In this document: positions 32,096 to 40,567 of the stretch, one piece after another | How the letters are laid out: every line of letters starts with the position of its first letter | Numbering within the stretch: position 1 is the stretch's first letter | Assembly: GCF_020097155.1 (NCBI RefSeq) | Contig: NZ_CP083691.1 | Coordinates: forward strand, 434,001-498,000 | Source of the DNA: Micrococcus porci | GTDB lineage: Bacteria; Actinomycetota; Actinomycetes; Actinomycetales; Micrococcaceae | Direction: 5' to 3' | Length of the DNA stretch: 64,000 bases | Made by a program: the position numbers and the translations under genes | The notes under the pieces: model-generated | Database searches by the model: none | Seen by the model: the letters and a program-made list of their open reading frames with translations, nothing else | Told to the model about the DNA's origin: nothing

Positions 32096-32826
32096 ACGCC
32101 GCCGAACTCACCGACTCCCTCGCCGAGGCCTGGGACGCGCTCCTGCACACACCGCTGTTCGGCATCGCGCTGACCCTCGCCGTCGCCGTGCTCGCCCGCC
32201 GCCTGTGGCTCGCCGCCCGGCAGACCGCCCTGCTCACGCCCGTGCTCGTGACGATCGTGCTGGTGGCCGCGTTCCTGGCCCTGACCGGCATCGACTACGA
32301 GACTTACATGATCGGCGGCAGCTACCTCACCTTCCTGCTCGGTCCCGCCACCGTGGCCCTCGCCGTCCCCCTGTACCGGGCCGGACCTGACATCCGGAAG
32401 CTGCTGCTGCCGGTCGCCGTCGGGGTCACCGCCGGCTCGCTGACCGCCATGGTGAGCGCCGTGCTGATCGTGCGGGTGATGGGCGGGGACGCCGCGCTGG
32501 CCGCCACGTTCGCCCCCAAGTCCGCGACGACGCCGATCGCCATGGCGGTGGCCGACGCCGGCGGCGGCATCGTCTCCCTCGCCGCCGTGCTCCCCGTCCT
32601 CACCGGAGTGCTCGGCGCCGTGCTCGCCCCCTGGGTGCTCGACCGGCTGCGCGTGCGCGACCCCCGCGTGCGCGGCCTGGCCATCGGCGTGAGCTCCCAC
32701 GGCATCGGCACCGCCCGCGCCCTCGCCGAGGGGCCGAAGACCGGCGCGTTCTCCGCCCTCGCCATGGCCTGCTCCGGTGTGCTCACCGCCCTGCTGGCCC
32801 CGCTGGTGCTGGCGATGACGGGGTGA
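32092..32826 (+). CDS. lrgB: LrgB family membrane protein
   Basis: A 244-residue, highly hydrophobic protein with LTFLLGPATVALAVPLYRAG, the APKSATTPIAMAVADAGGGI block and GVSSHGIGTARALAEGPKTG, all diagnostic of LrgB/CidB. It pairs with LrgA in the membrane to move small organic acids or modulate autolysis. The GTG start overlaps the lrgA stop by 4 nt. With GntR upstream, a ligand-controlled three-gene operon is the simplest reading. Confidence 0.92.
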   Translation: MNAAELTDSLAEAWDALLHTPLFGIALTLAVAVLARRLWLAARQTALLTPVLVTIVLVAAFLALTGIDYETYMIGGSYLTFLLGPATVALAVPLYRAGPDIRKLLLPVAVGVTAGSLTAMVSAVLIVRVMGGDAALAATFAPKSATTPIAMAVADAGGGIVSLAAVLPVLTGVLGAVLAPWVLDRLRVRDPRVRGLAIGVSSHGIGTARALAEGPKTGAFSALAMACSGVLTALLAPLVLAMTG

Positions 32827-32901
32827 GGGGTCGGGCGGCTGCCCCCCGACAGAGGTCGGGCAGCCGCCTCGACCCGCTCCGGCCGCGGCGACCTCCTTAC
32901 C

Positions 32902-33582
32902 GTGTCCACCCCTCCTGCCGCCCTGGCCCTCTTCCTTCCCCGCGGGCCGCCCGCCGGCCCTCGCGGGTGCGGCGACGCGGCCTGGCTGGCGCTCACGCAC
33001 GGGCAGTCGCCGGTCGGCGTGCGGCACCTGCCTGCCGAGCTCCAGCTGCTCGGTGCAGTGACCACCGCCGGCGCGGCCATGATCAGCGACTGGGACTACC
33101 CCCGCGCCACCGCCATCGCGACGGCGGCCGCCTCCATCCACGTGCCGATCGCGGGGCACGTCTACACGCCGGGGCAGGGGGTCATCGCCGCGTTCGTGGC
33201 GGCCGTGGCCGCCAAGGCCCTCCGACTGCTCCCGAACCGGGGATGGAGGGCCGCGTGGCCACTCGGCATCCTGGTCGCGGTGTCGGCGACCGTCTTCAGC
33301 GACGGGCTGCGGTGGATCCCCGTCTCCGTGGCCGTCGGCGTGAGCGTGCACATCCTCGGCGACGCCCTCACCAACAACGGGGTCGCCCTGCTCTGGCCGC
33401 TCAGCCCGGAGCCTCCCGCGCGCCTGTGGTGGTGGCAGTCCTCCGGACGGTTCCGGCTTCCCCTCCTCGGCCGGACCGGGTCCTGGCGGGAGTGGGCGCT
33501 CGTCTCGGTGGTCACCGCGTTCACCGTGGTGCGGGCCGTGCGGCTCGTCCCGCTCGCCGCTCGGGGGGCGGCACTGTTCTGA
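32902..33582 (+). CDS. DUF457/YdjM-like membrane protein, degenerate N-terminus
   Basis: A 226-residue membrane protein of the LexA-binding inner-membrane/metal-dependent hydrolase family. SVHILGDALTNNGVALLWPL is the conserved His-Asp motif and ISDWDYPRATAIATAAASIH stands where DLDHP is usual. The normal N-terminal Met-Gly-Arg-Thr-His segment is not seen, and the first 40 residues look like readthrough of non-coding DNA. The gene may therefore be damaged or start later. No ribosome site precedes GTG 32902. Confidence 0.6.
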   Translation: MSTPPAALALFLPRGPPAGPRGCGDAAWLALTHGQSPVGVRHLPAELQLLGAVTTAGAAMISDWDYPRATAIATAAASIHVPIAGHVYTPGQGVIAAFVAAVAAKALRLLPNRGWRAAWPLGILVAVSATVFSDGLRWIPVSVAVGVSVHILGDALTNNGVALLWPLSPEPPARLWWWQSSGRFRLPLLGRTGSWREWALVSVVTAFTVVRAVRLVPLAARGAALF

Positions 33583-33609
33583 GCGGCGGCGCCCAGCGAC
33601 TCCGCCCCC

Positions 33610-34185
33610 TCACGCCTCCGGGAACCACCCCGCCCGCACGGTCGCCTCGGTCCCGCGCGGCAGCCTCGGGCGGCCGCCGGCGGCCAGGTCCCGGCACGCG
33701 TCCTTGAGCGCCTCGAACGGCCATCCCGGGACCCGGCCCTGTCCCTCGGCCGTGCCGTCCGAGCGCCAGTGCACGTGCCAGTCCCGGCGCCGCAGCCCAT
33801 GACGGCCCCGCAGGTTCACCCCCGTCCCGACTGCGCTCGCGACCGCCTGATCCACGGCCTCGAGCAGCTCATCCGACCCGGGGCCGCAGGCGTCGCATCC
33901 GCAGTCCGGGAGCAGCGCATGCACCTGCCCCGGGGCGCCGACCGCCACCCGGATCACCGGCAGCACCCCGCCGTCGTCGTCCTGGGGCACGTCCGTCTCC
34001 AGCAGCCACCAGGGGGAGGCGCCGTCGACGCCGGCCGGCGGCGCCACCCGCAGCGCCCGGTCCACGGGGACCGTCAGGTCGGCGCGCCCGGCTTCGTCGA
34101 GCGGGATGCCACGCACCGGGTCCGGCACGACGACGGCGCCCGTCTCCGCGAGCACCTCGGCCCACACGCGGGCCCGGGCGGTCAC
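33610..34185 (-). CDS. DUF6226-like protein
   Basis: A 191-residue soluble protein with a Cys-rich LLPDCGCDACGPGSDELLEA motif and an RRDWHVHWRSDG block near the end. I recall this pattern from an actinobacterial family of unknown function (DUF6226). The two Cys pairs might bind a metal. It starts (GTG 34185) 7 nt after the acyl-CoA ligase stop, so it is the second gene of that operon. Confidence 0.6.
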   Translation of the reverse strand: MTARARVWAEVLAETGAVVVPDPVRGIPLDEAGRADLTVPVDRALRVAPPAGVDGASPWWLLETDVPQDDDGGVLPVIRVAVGAPGQVHALLPDCGCDACGPGSDELLEAVDQAVASAVGTGVNLRGRHGLRRRDWHVHWRSDGTAEGQGRVPGWPFEALKDACRDLAAGGRPRLPRGTEATVRAGWFPEA

Positions 34186-34192
34186 CCCGAGA

Positions 34193-35695
34193 TCACTCCG
34201 CCGGCGTCAGCTCCCGCTTGAGGATCTTGCCGGTGGCGGTCTTGGGCAGCCCGTCCCGCACCCTCACGGTGCGCGGGTACTTGTAGGGGGCCACCTGGGA
34301 CTTCACGTGCTGGATCAGCTCCTCCTCCGTGGCGTGCGCGCCGGGAGCGAGCACCACGTGCGCGGCGACCTCCTGGCCGAGCTCCGGGTGGGGCACCCCC
34401 ACCACGGCGGCCTCCGCGACGGCCGGGTGCTCGTAGAGCACCTCCTCGATCTCGCGCGGGTACACGTTGAGCCCGCCGCGCAGGATCATGTCCTTCGTGC
34501 GGTCCACGATGTAGTAGTTGCCCGCGGCATCACGCCGGGCGATGTCGCCCGAGCGGAACCAGCCGTCCTCGGTGATGGCCTGGGCGGTGGCCTCCGGCTT
34601 GCCCCAGTAGCCCTTCATCACGTTCTCCCCGCGGATCCATACCTCGCCCAGGGTCTCCTCGTCGTCCTCGGGCACCACGGCCCCGTCCGGCGTCACCAGC
34701 TGCATCTCGCACCCGCGGACGGCGCGTCCGATCGAGCCCGGCTGGTGCTCTTCGCCCGGATGGTTGAAGCACGCCACCGGGGAGGTCTCGGACAGGCCGT
34801 AGCCCTCCAGGATCTCGCAGTCGAAGGTGGCCTCGAAGCGGCGCAGCAGCTCCACCGGCAGGGCGGACCCGCCGGAGACGCCCAAGCGCAGGCTGGCCAG
34901 GTCCTCCGGATGGTCCTTGGCCGCGGCCAGCACGGCCCCGTACATGGTGGGCACGCCGATGAACACATCCACCGCGCACTCCCGGACGGTCTGCGCGGCC
35001 ACGGCGGGATCGAAGCGGGGGATCAACGCCAGGCTGGCACCCGTGGTGACGGGCGCCATGAGCGCGCACGTGAGGCCGAACACGTGGAACAGCGGCAGGC
35101 AGCCGAGCACGGTCTCCCCGTGCTGGAGCTGGATCAGGGTCTCCGCTGCGGTGTCCGCGTTGGTGCCCATGTTCCGGTGGGTCAGCTGGGCCCCCTTGGG
35201 GCGGCCGGTGGTGCCGGAGGTGTAGAGGATGACGGCGTCGTCCTCAAGGTCCCGCTCGACGGTCTCGGTCACCGGGCCGGGGCTCTCCGCGAGGTGCGGG
35301 GCGAGGCCGTCCTCGCCGAGGGTGCGCAGCGGCACACCGCGTTCTCGGGCGCCCTCCACGGCTTCCTCGGACGGCACGGACCACAGCATCGACGCGCCCG
35401 AGTCCTCCAGGTAGTACTCGATCTCGCGGCGCTTGAACAGCGGGTTCATCGGGACGACGACGGCGCCCAGCTGCAGGGCCGCGAAGAACACCACCGGGAA
35501 CGCCGGGATGTTCGGCACCATGAGCGCCACGCGGTCCCCTGGGCCGATGCCCTCCTGCCGCATGAGCCCGGCCAGACGCTGGGACTGGTCCTGCAGCTCG
35601 GCGTACGTCATGCGGTTCTCGCCGAGGATCAGGGCGGTGGAGTTCGGGTGTTCGGCGGCGGTGCGCTCGAGGCGGGCGGGCAGGGTGAGGGTCAT
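34193..35695 (-). CDS. Long-chain fatty acid-CoA ligase (AMP-binding)
   Basis: A 500-residue ANL-superfamily enzyme that activates a carboxylic acid with ATP and joins it to CoA. The P-loop is AVILYTSGTTGRPKGAQLTH, A5 is EGYGLSETSPVACFN, A7 is WFRSGDIARRDAAGNYYIVD with the ATP-ribose Asp, and A10 is PKTATGKILKREL with the catalytic Lys. Length and motifs fit medium- or long-chain acids. GGAGG (35702-35706, reverse strand) lies 6 nt before ATG 35695. It is the first gene of a two-gene operon. Confidence 0.9.
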   Translation of the reverse strand: MTLTLPARLERTAAEHPNSTALILGENRMTYAELQDQSQRLAGLMRQEGIGPGDRVALMVPNIPAFPVVFFAALQLGAVVVPMNPLFKRREIEYYLEDSGASMLWSVPSEEAVEGARERGVPLRTLGEDGLAPHLAESPGPVTETVERDLEDDAVILYTSGTTGRPKGAQLTHRNMGTNADTAAETLIQLQHGETVLGCLPLFHVFGLTCALMAPVTTGASLALIPRFDPAVAAQTVRECAVDVFIGVPTMYGAVLAAAKDHPEDLASLRLGVSGGSALPVELLRRFEATFDCEILEGYGLSETSPVACFNHPGEEHQPGSIGRAVRGCEMQLVTPDGAVVPEDDEETLGEVWIRGENVMKGYWGKPEATAQAITEDGWFRSGDIARRDAAGNYYIVDRTKDMILRGGLNVYPREIEEVLYEHPAVAEAAVVGVPHPELGQEVAAHVVLAPGAHATEEELIQHVKSQVAPYKYPRTVRVRDGLPKTATGKILKRELTPAE

Positions 35696-35734
35696 GACGG
35701 GCCTCCGAGGGGAGTCGGATGTGATGGGAACCAC

Positions 35735-35740
35735 AGCGTA
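35735..35740 (-). promoter_or_regulatory. -10 box of the acyl-CoA ligase operon
   Basis: TACGCT reads on the reverse strand, placing a start site near 35728 and a 30-nt leader with a ribosome site. The rest of the 201-bp divergent gap to the alcohol dehydrogenase shows no further clear signal apart from that gene's ribosome site. Confidence 0.45.
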
Positions 35741-35896
35741 ACGCCCGGCGTCGCTCATTCGCTGTGAGCCGAGTGGCGCGCGGTCATCCACCGGCCCCAC
35801 CTGCGCCGCCGATGTGTCGTCTCCACGGCCCAGGGGCGCAAGACTGGTCCCCGCACACCGCCGCCCGGACCGCCGGGCCAGACCGGAGGACAGACC

Positions 35897-36958
35897 ATGA
35901 CCGCACAGACCCCCACCACCCCTGCCATCCCCGAGACGATGAAGGCCGTCGTCATGCGCGCGCCCGGCGACGTCGTCGTCGAGGAGGTGGACACCCCGCG
36001 CGTCGTTCAGCCCACGGACGTGGTCCTGAAGCTGGCCGCCGCGTGCGTGTGCGGCTCTGACCTGTGGCCCTACCGAGGCCACAACGACGTCGACCACCGG
36101 CGCATGGGCCACGAGTACGTCGGCACGATCGTGGAGAAGGGCGAGGACGTCGCCACCCTCGAGGTCGGCGACTTCGTGATCGGCTCCTTCATGCTCTCGG
36201 ACAACACGTGCGAGATCTGCCAGGCCGGCTACCAGTCCCGCTGCGTCAACGCCGGCGAGTACACGGGAAGCCAGGCGCAGTACATGCGCGTCGAGCTCGC
36301 CGACGGCTCCCTCGTGAAGGTGCCCGGGGGCGAGCCCTCGGACCCGGACCGCCTGGCCGACTACCTCGCCGCCTCGGATGTGCTCGGCACCGGATGGTAC
36401 GCCGCCGTCGCCGCGCAGGCCGGCCCCGGCAAGACCATCGCCGTGGTCGGCGACGGCGCCGTCGGCCTGTGCGCCGTCCTGGCCGCCAAGACCCTCGGCG
36501 CGGAGCAGGTCATCGTGTTCTCCCGCCATGAGGATCGGGCCGCGCTCGCCCGTGAGTTCGGCGCGGACGTCGTGATCGCCGAGCGCGGCGAGGAGGGTGC
36601 CGCCCAGGTGCGCGAGCTCACCGGCGGCTACGGTGCGCACGGGGTGTGCGAGGCCGTCGGCACGCAGGGCTCCATGGACCAGGCCCTGGCCTCGGTGCGC
36701 CCCGGCGGGTACGTCGGGTTCGTGGGCGTCTCCCACGACCAGACCCTCGACGGCTCCGACCTCTTCGGCCGTGAGATCCACCTCGAGGGCGGCCCCGCCC
36801 CCGTCCGCCGCTTCCTGCCCGAGCTGATCGAGCGCATCCAGTCCGGGGAGATCCAGCCCGGCCGCGTGTTCACCGCGCGCATGCCGCTCGACGACGCCGC
36901 CGAGGCGTACCGGGCCATGGACGAGCGCCGCGAGATCAAGGTGTTGCTGGAGGTCTGA
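35897..36958 (+). CDS. Zinc-dependent alcohol dehydrogenase (MDR superfamily)
   Basis: A 353-residue medium-chain dehydrogenase. AAACVCGSDLWPYRGHNDVD provides the catalytic-zinc Cys, GHEYVGTIVEKGEDVATLEV the zinc His-Glu pair, and CEICQAGYQSRCVNAGEYTG three of the structural-zinc cysteines. The nucleotide fold is KTIAVVGDGAVGLCAVLAAK, and the position after its second strand (SRHEDR) favours NADP(H). Enzymes of this group oxidise small alcohols or reduce aldehydes. GGAGGAC 5-11 nt upstream supports ATG 35897. Confidence 0.9.
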   Translation: MTAQTPTTPAIPETMKAVVMRAPGDVVVEEVDTPRVVQPTDVVLKLAAACVCGSDLWPYRGHNDVDHRRMGHEYVGTIVEKGEDVATLEVGDFVIGSFMLSDNTCEICQAGYQSRCVNAGEYTGSQAQYMRVELADGSLVKVPGGEPSDPDRLADYLAASDVLGTGWYAAVAAQAGPGKTIAVVGDGAVGLCAVLAAKTLGAEQVIVFSRHEDRAALAREFGADVVIAERGEEGAAQVRELTGGYGAHGVCEAVGTQGSMDQALASVRPGGYVGFVGVSHDQTLDGSDLFGREIHLEGGPAPVRRFLPELIERIQSGEIQPGRVFTARMPLDDAAEAYRAMDERREIKVLLEV

Positions 36959-36989
36959 GGCCGTCGGTCTCGAGCAGGCTGGGCGACGC

Positions 36990-37020
36990 TTGACCCTCCC
37001 CTTGGGGGAACGCCCACGCT
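36990..37020 (+). promoter_or_regulatory. MerR-type promoter with 19-bp spacer
   Basis: TTGACC (36990-36995) and CACGCT (37015-37020) are separated by 19 bp. A palindrome TCCCC-TT-GGGGGA (36997-37009) lies between them, the over-long geometry that MerR activators correct by twisting DNA. Confidence 0.7.
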
Positions 37021-37047
37021 GGGAACACCTGAGAGAAAGGTCGCCCC

Positions 37048-37944
37048 ATGAGCCCCCTGATGACCGTCGGCGAGTTCGCCCTCGCCACCGGACTGAGCGC
37101 GAAGGCGCTGCGCTTCTACGACGAGCGCGGCCTCCTCGCCCCCGCCGACGTCGACGCCCACTCCGGCTACCGCCGCTACGAGCCCGGCCAGATCCGGACG
37201 GCCGCGCAGATCCGCGTCCTGCGGGCGGCCGGCCTCACGGTCGACGACGTCCGGTCCGTCCTCGCGGACCCCGCCTCCCTGCCGGCGCGGCTCGAGGCGC
37301 ACGCGGCCGAGGTGCGACGCCGCCGCGACCTCGAGGACCGCGCGCTTGCGCTCGCGGCTGCCGGTGTCTACGCGGCCCCGGATCCCGACGACGACGGCGG
37401 CCCCGCCCGTCCCGGCCCCGTGGCGGAGCGCACGGTCGGGCCGACGCCGTGGGCCGGCGTCGTGCAGCGGGTGGCCCTGGACGAGGCCGGTGAGGAGGCC
37501 ACCACCGAGCGCGCGAACGCCGCCTTCGCGACGCTGTTCCAGGCACTCGCGGAGGCGGGGTCGGCACCCGCCGGGCCGCCGTGGACGGCGCTGCGTCCGG
37601 TGCCGAGCGCCGCCGACGTCGTGGAGACCGTCCTGGCCGTCCCGCTGAGCGGTCCGGCTCCCGCGGGCCTCAGGGTCGACGGGCACGAGGTGGTGACCGG
37701 AACGCTGCCACGCCGCGTGGAGCGGTACGTGGACGTGCGCGCCGATGCGGGCGAGGTCGACCTCCTCGACGACGCCCCCGGCGGCGCGCTGCCCCATCCG
37801 GGCCTGCTGGGACTCATGGACGCGTTCGACGTGGAGGACGCCGGCACCGCGCCGGAGATCCGCCAGATCCTCGCGGACCCGGAGGCCGGACACGTCGAGC
37901 TGGCGGTGACGGTGCGGGAGGAGGCGGGGGCGGGGCAGGGGTGA
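37048..37944 (+). CDS. MerR-family regulator with GyrI-like effector domain
   Basis: A 298-residue regulator. The MerR DNA-binding domain is MTVGEFALATGLSAKALRFY and SGYRRYEPGQIRTAAQIRVL, followed by a coiled coil. Residues of about 135-298 look like a GyrI-like small-molecule-binding domain (RVALDEAGEEATTERANAAF, VERYVDVRADAG), as in BmrR and TipA. It probably activates its own promoter when a ligand binds. No separate target gene is adjacent; the downstream symporter starts 139 bp later. A GAGAAAGG ribosome site precedes the ATG. Confidence 0.85.
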   Translation: MSPLMTVGEFALATGLSAKALRFYDERGLLAPADVDAHSGYRRYEPGQIRTAAQIRVLRAAGLTVDDVRSVLADPASLPARLEAHAAEVRRRRDLEDRALALAAAGVYAAPDPDDDGGPARPGPVAERTVGPTPWAGVVQRVALDEAGEEATTERANAAFATLFQALAEAGSAPAGPPWTALRPVPSAADVVETVLAVPLSGPAPAGLRVDGHEVVTGTLPRRVERYVDVRADAGEVDLLDDAPGGALPHPGLLGLMDAFDVEDAGTAPEIRQILADPEAGHVELAVTVREEAGAGQG

Positions 37945-38083
37945 GCTGGCCCGGGGACCGGACGGCGTGTCTGGCCGGCCGACCCTGCCGGTCCCGCGCC
38001 GACCCCCGGGGGGCTCAGGGGTGCCCGGGGTGGCCCGAATGTGATGGAGTGCACGGATCCTGTCCGCGACCTGGGAAGTGACC

Positions 38084-39640
38084 ATGGAGCAGTTCGTCAC
38101 CGCCGCCAACTCGATCATGTGGAGCCTGCCCATGGTCGTCGGGCTCCTCGCCCTGGGCCTGTACTTCACGATCCGCATGGCGGCTCCCCAGGTGCGGCTG
38201 CTCAAGGACATGGTGGGTCAGCTGGTCAGGGGAGGATCGTCGTCGGCGGGGATCAGCTCGTTCCAGTCGTTCGCCATGGCCCTGGGCGGGCGCATCGGGG
38301 TCGGCAACATCGCGGGCGTCGCGGCCGCGATCTACCTGGGCGGCCCGGGCGCGCTGTTCTGGATGTGGGTGACGGCGATCCTCGGCGCCCCCGTGGCGCT
38401 CGTGGAGAGCTCGCTGGCGCAGCTCTACAAGCACAAGGTCCGCGGCGAGTACCGCGGCGGGCCCGCGTACTACATCCTCGAGGGGCTCGGCCGGAACTGG
38501 CGGTGGCTGGCGGTCGCGTACGCCGCGGCCACCGTGTTCGCGACGGTCTTCACCGGCCCGCAGATCCAGGCCAACGCCGTCACCGCCGCCACGACCGAGG
38601 CGTGGGGCTGGGACCCGCTGTGGGTGGGTCTCGGGATGGCCGTGCTGTTCTGCGTGATCGTGTTCGGCGGCATGCACCGCCTGGGCCGCACGGTGGGCCT
38701 CGTGGTCCCGTTCATGGCCGGCGCGTACATCCTGGTGGGGCTGCTCGTCGTCGGGCTGATGTGGCAGCAGGTCCCCGCGATGTTCGGGCTGATCTTCTCC
38801 AGCGCGCTGGGCCTGGACTCGGTCTACGGCGGCATCCTCGGCGCCGCCGTCGCGTGGGGCGTGCGCCGTGCCGTGTACTCCACCGAGATCGGCACCGGTT
38901 CGGGCGCCCAGGCCTCGGCGGCCGCCCACGTCTCCCACCCCGTGAAGCAGGGCCTGGCCCAGGCGTTCTCCGCCTACGTGGACACCCTGTTCGTCTGCAC
39001 CATGACCGGCCTGATGATCCTCGCCACGAACAGCTTCAACGTGCTGGGCCCGGACGGGGAGAGTCTGCTCGCGGAGAACGTGCCCGGCGTCGAGGAGGGA
39101 CCGGCGTGGGTCCAGATCGCCATCGACGCGGCACTGCCCGCCTTCGGTCCGTCCTTCGTGGCGATCGCCGTCTTCCTGTTCTCCTTCACCACCCTGCTCT
39201 CCTTCGCGTTCTACGCGGAGACGAACGTCGCCTACCTCATCCCGAACAAGACGGCGCAGCGCGCGGTCATCGCGATCGCCCGGCTGCTGCTGGCCGGCTC
39301 CATGGTGTTCGGGTCCGTGCAGAGCTCGGCCCTCGTGTGGGCGTTCGCCGACTTCGGCGTCGGCCTCTACACGTGGGTGAACATCGTGGCGCTCATCCTG
39401 CTGAGCCCCGTGGCCATCCGGCTGTTCAAGGACTACGACCGCCAGCGCCGTGCCGGCCAGGACCCCGTGCTGGACCCGGCGGCGATCGGCGTCCGCAACG
39501 CCCGCCTGTGGGAGCAGATTCACGCGGCGTACCAGCAGACCGGGGACCTCGACCGCGCCATGGAGCACGTCGCCGACACCGCCCCGGACACCCGCGCGAT
39601 CACCGTGGTGCGCGGGGGCCCGGAGCGCGGGGAGGGGTGA
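38084..39640 (+). CDS. Sodium:alanine (AGCS family) symporter
   Basis: A 518-residue membrane protein with about 11 helices. ALGGRIGVGNIAGVAAAIYL and GGPGALFWMWVTAILGAPVA are the AGCS signature, and RGGPAYYILEGLG and RRAVYSTEIGTGSGAQASAA follow in the usual order. It imports alanine or glycine with Na+. I chose ATG 38084 (GGGAAG upstream) over GTG 38078. It is monocistronic. The 139 bp before it hold no promoter I can defend. Confidence 0.92.
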   Translation: MEQFVTAANSIMWSLPMVVGLLALGLYFTIRMAAPQVRLLKDMVGQLVRGGSSSAGISSFQSFAMALGGRIGVGNIAGVAAAIYLGGPGALFWMWVTAILGAPVALVESSLAQLYKHKVRGEYRGGPAYYILEGLGRNWRWLAVAYAAATVFATVFTGPQIQANAVTAATTEAWGWDPLWVGLGMAVLFCVIVFGGMHRLGRTVGLVVPFMAGAYILVGLLVVGLMWQQVPAMFGLIFSSALGLDSVYGGILGAAVAWGVRRAVYSTEIGTGSGAQASAAAHVSHPVKQGLAQAFSAYVDTLFVCTMTGLMILATNSFNVLGPDGESLLAENVPGVEEGPAWVQIAIDAALPAFGPSFVAIAVFLFSFTTLLSFAFYAETNVAYLIPNKTAQRAVIAIARLLLAGSMVFGSVQSSALVWAFADFGVGLYTWVNIVALILLSPVAIRLFKDYDRQRRAGQDPVLDPAAIGVRNARLWEQIHAAYQQTGDLDRAMEHVADTAPDTRAITVVRGGPERGEG

Positions 39641-39707
39641 GCGGGACGGGGTCGGCCCTGGGCTCGCGACGATCCGAGGCTGTCCGGCCGGCCCCCTGGC
39701 CGCCGCC

Positions 39708-40556
39708 TCAGCGGGCCCGCTCGTACAGGCCCAGCGCGTCCCAGGCCACCCAGCCGCCCTCGGCGAGGGTGAACTCCACGACGTTCTCGCCTGCGGCCAG
39801 CGCCCCGGTCGGGAGGGTGAACTCGTGGTACGAGCGCAGCAGCGTGGACCCGGGCAGCGTCGCGTCGCCCTCACGGGAGCCGCGCGTCGCCCCCTTCGCC
39901 AGCTCCACGGACCGTACGCTCTGCCCGTTCACCGCCACGTCGAGACGCCCGCCCAGGCGCGTGGTGTCCACGAACCACAGCGCCAGGTCGACCTCCCGCT
40001 GCGGGGCGGCGTCGAGGGTCACCGTCCAGCGGGCGCGGTAGGCCTTCCGGCCGGCCCAGGCGTCGCCCGGACCCGGCAGCAGGTACGGCCAGGCCTCGGC
40101 GGGGGTGTCCACACCCTGGACGTAGTCGATCACGGCCTTCGGGTAGGCCTTCGGAATCTGCCCGTACTGGGCGGGGGCGAAGCGCAGCTCGAGGGACTTC
40201 CCGTCGAACTCGCCGATCCGTGCCAGCTCACGGCCGGTCGCGGTCACGGACCTCTGGGACTCGCCCACCACCGCCGAGGACGGGCGACCGCGCCGGCCCG
40301 CGTCGGACACCGCGACGACGACGTACCGGAACGCCTCCCCGGCGGGGTCGAGGCCGTGGTGCACGAAACGCGGATACACGGTCTTGCCCACCAGGTGCGT
40401 CTCGTCGGGCGTCCCGCCCCTGCCGGACGTCGGCAGGGCGTACACACGATAGTGGTCGATCAGCGGCTCCCACGGCAGGGGTGTCCAGGTCAGCTCGACG
40501 CGGGAGATGGCGCCGGTGGCGGCCACGTCGGTGACGGTCTGCGGGTTCTTGCTCAT
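39708..40556 (-). CDS. Fibronectin-like and rhamnogalacturonate-lyase-type carbohydrate-binding protein
   Basis: A 282-residue protein without a signal peptide. Residues 1-105 resemble a fibronectin type III module (VELTWTPLPWEPLIDHYRVY). Residues of about 110-282 (RIGEFDGKSLELRFAPAQYG, YRARWTVTLDAAPQREVDLA, GENVVEFTLAEGGWVAWDAL) resemble domain III of polysaccharide lyase family 4, a jelly-roll carbohydrate-binding unit. No catalytic lyase domain is present. It starts 11 nt after the PhoD stop, so it is probably an operon partner. The export route and ligand are unclear. Confidence 0.6.
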   Translation of the reverse strand: MSKNPQTVTDVAATGAISRVELTWTPLPWEPLIDHYRVYALPTSGRGGTPDETHLVGKTVYPRFVHHGLDPAGEAFRYVVVAVSDAGRRGRPSSAVVGESQRSVTATGRELARIGEFDGKSLELRFAPAQYGQIPKAYPKAVIDYVQGVDTPAEAWPYLLPGPGDAWAGRKAYRARWTVTLDAAPQREVDLALWFVDTTRLGGRLDVAVNGQSVRSVELAKGATRGSREGDATLPGSTLLRSYHEFTLPTGALAAGENVVEFTLAEGGWVAWDALGLYERAR

Positions 40557-40567
40557 CGGTGTCCTCC

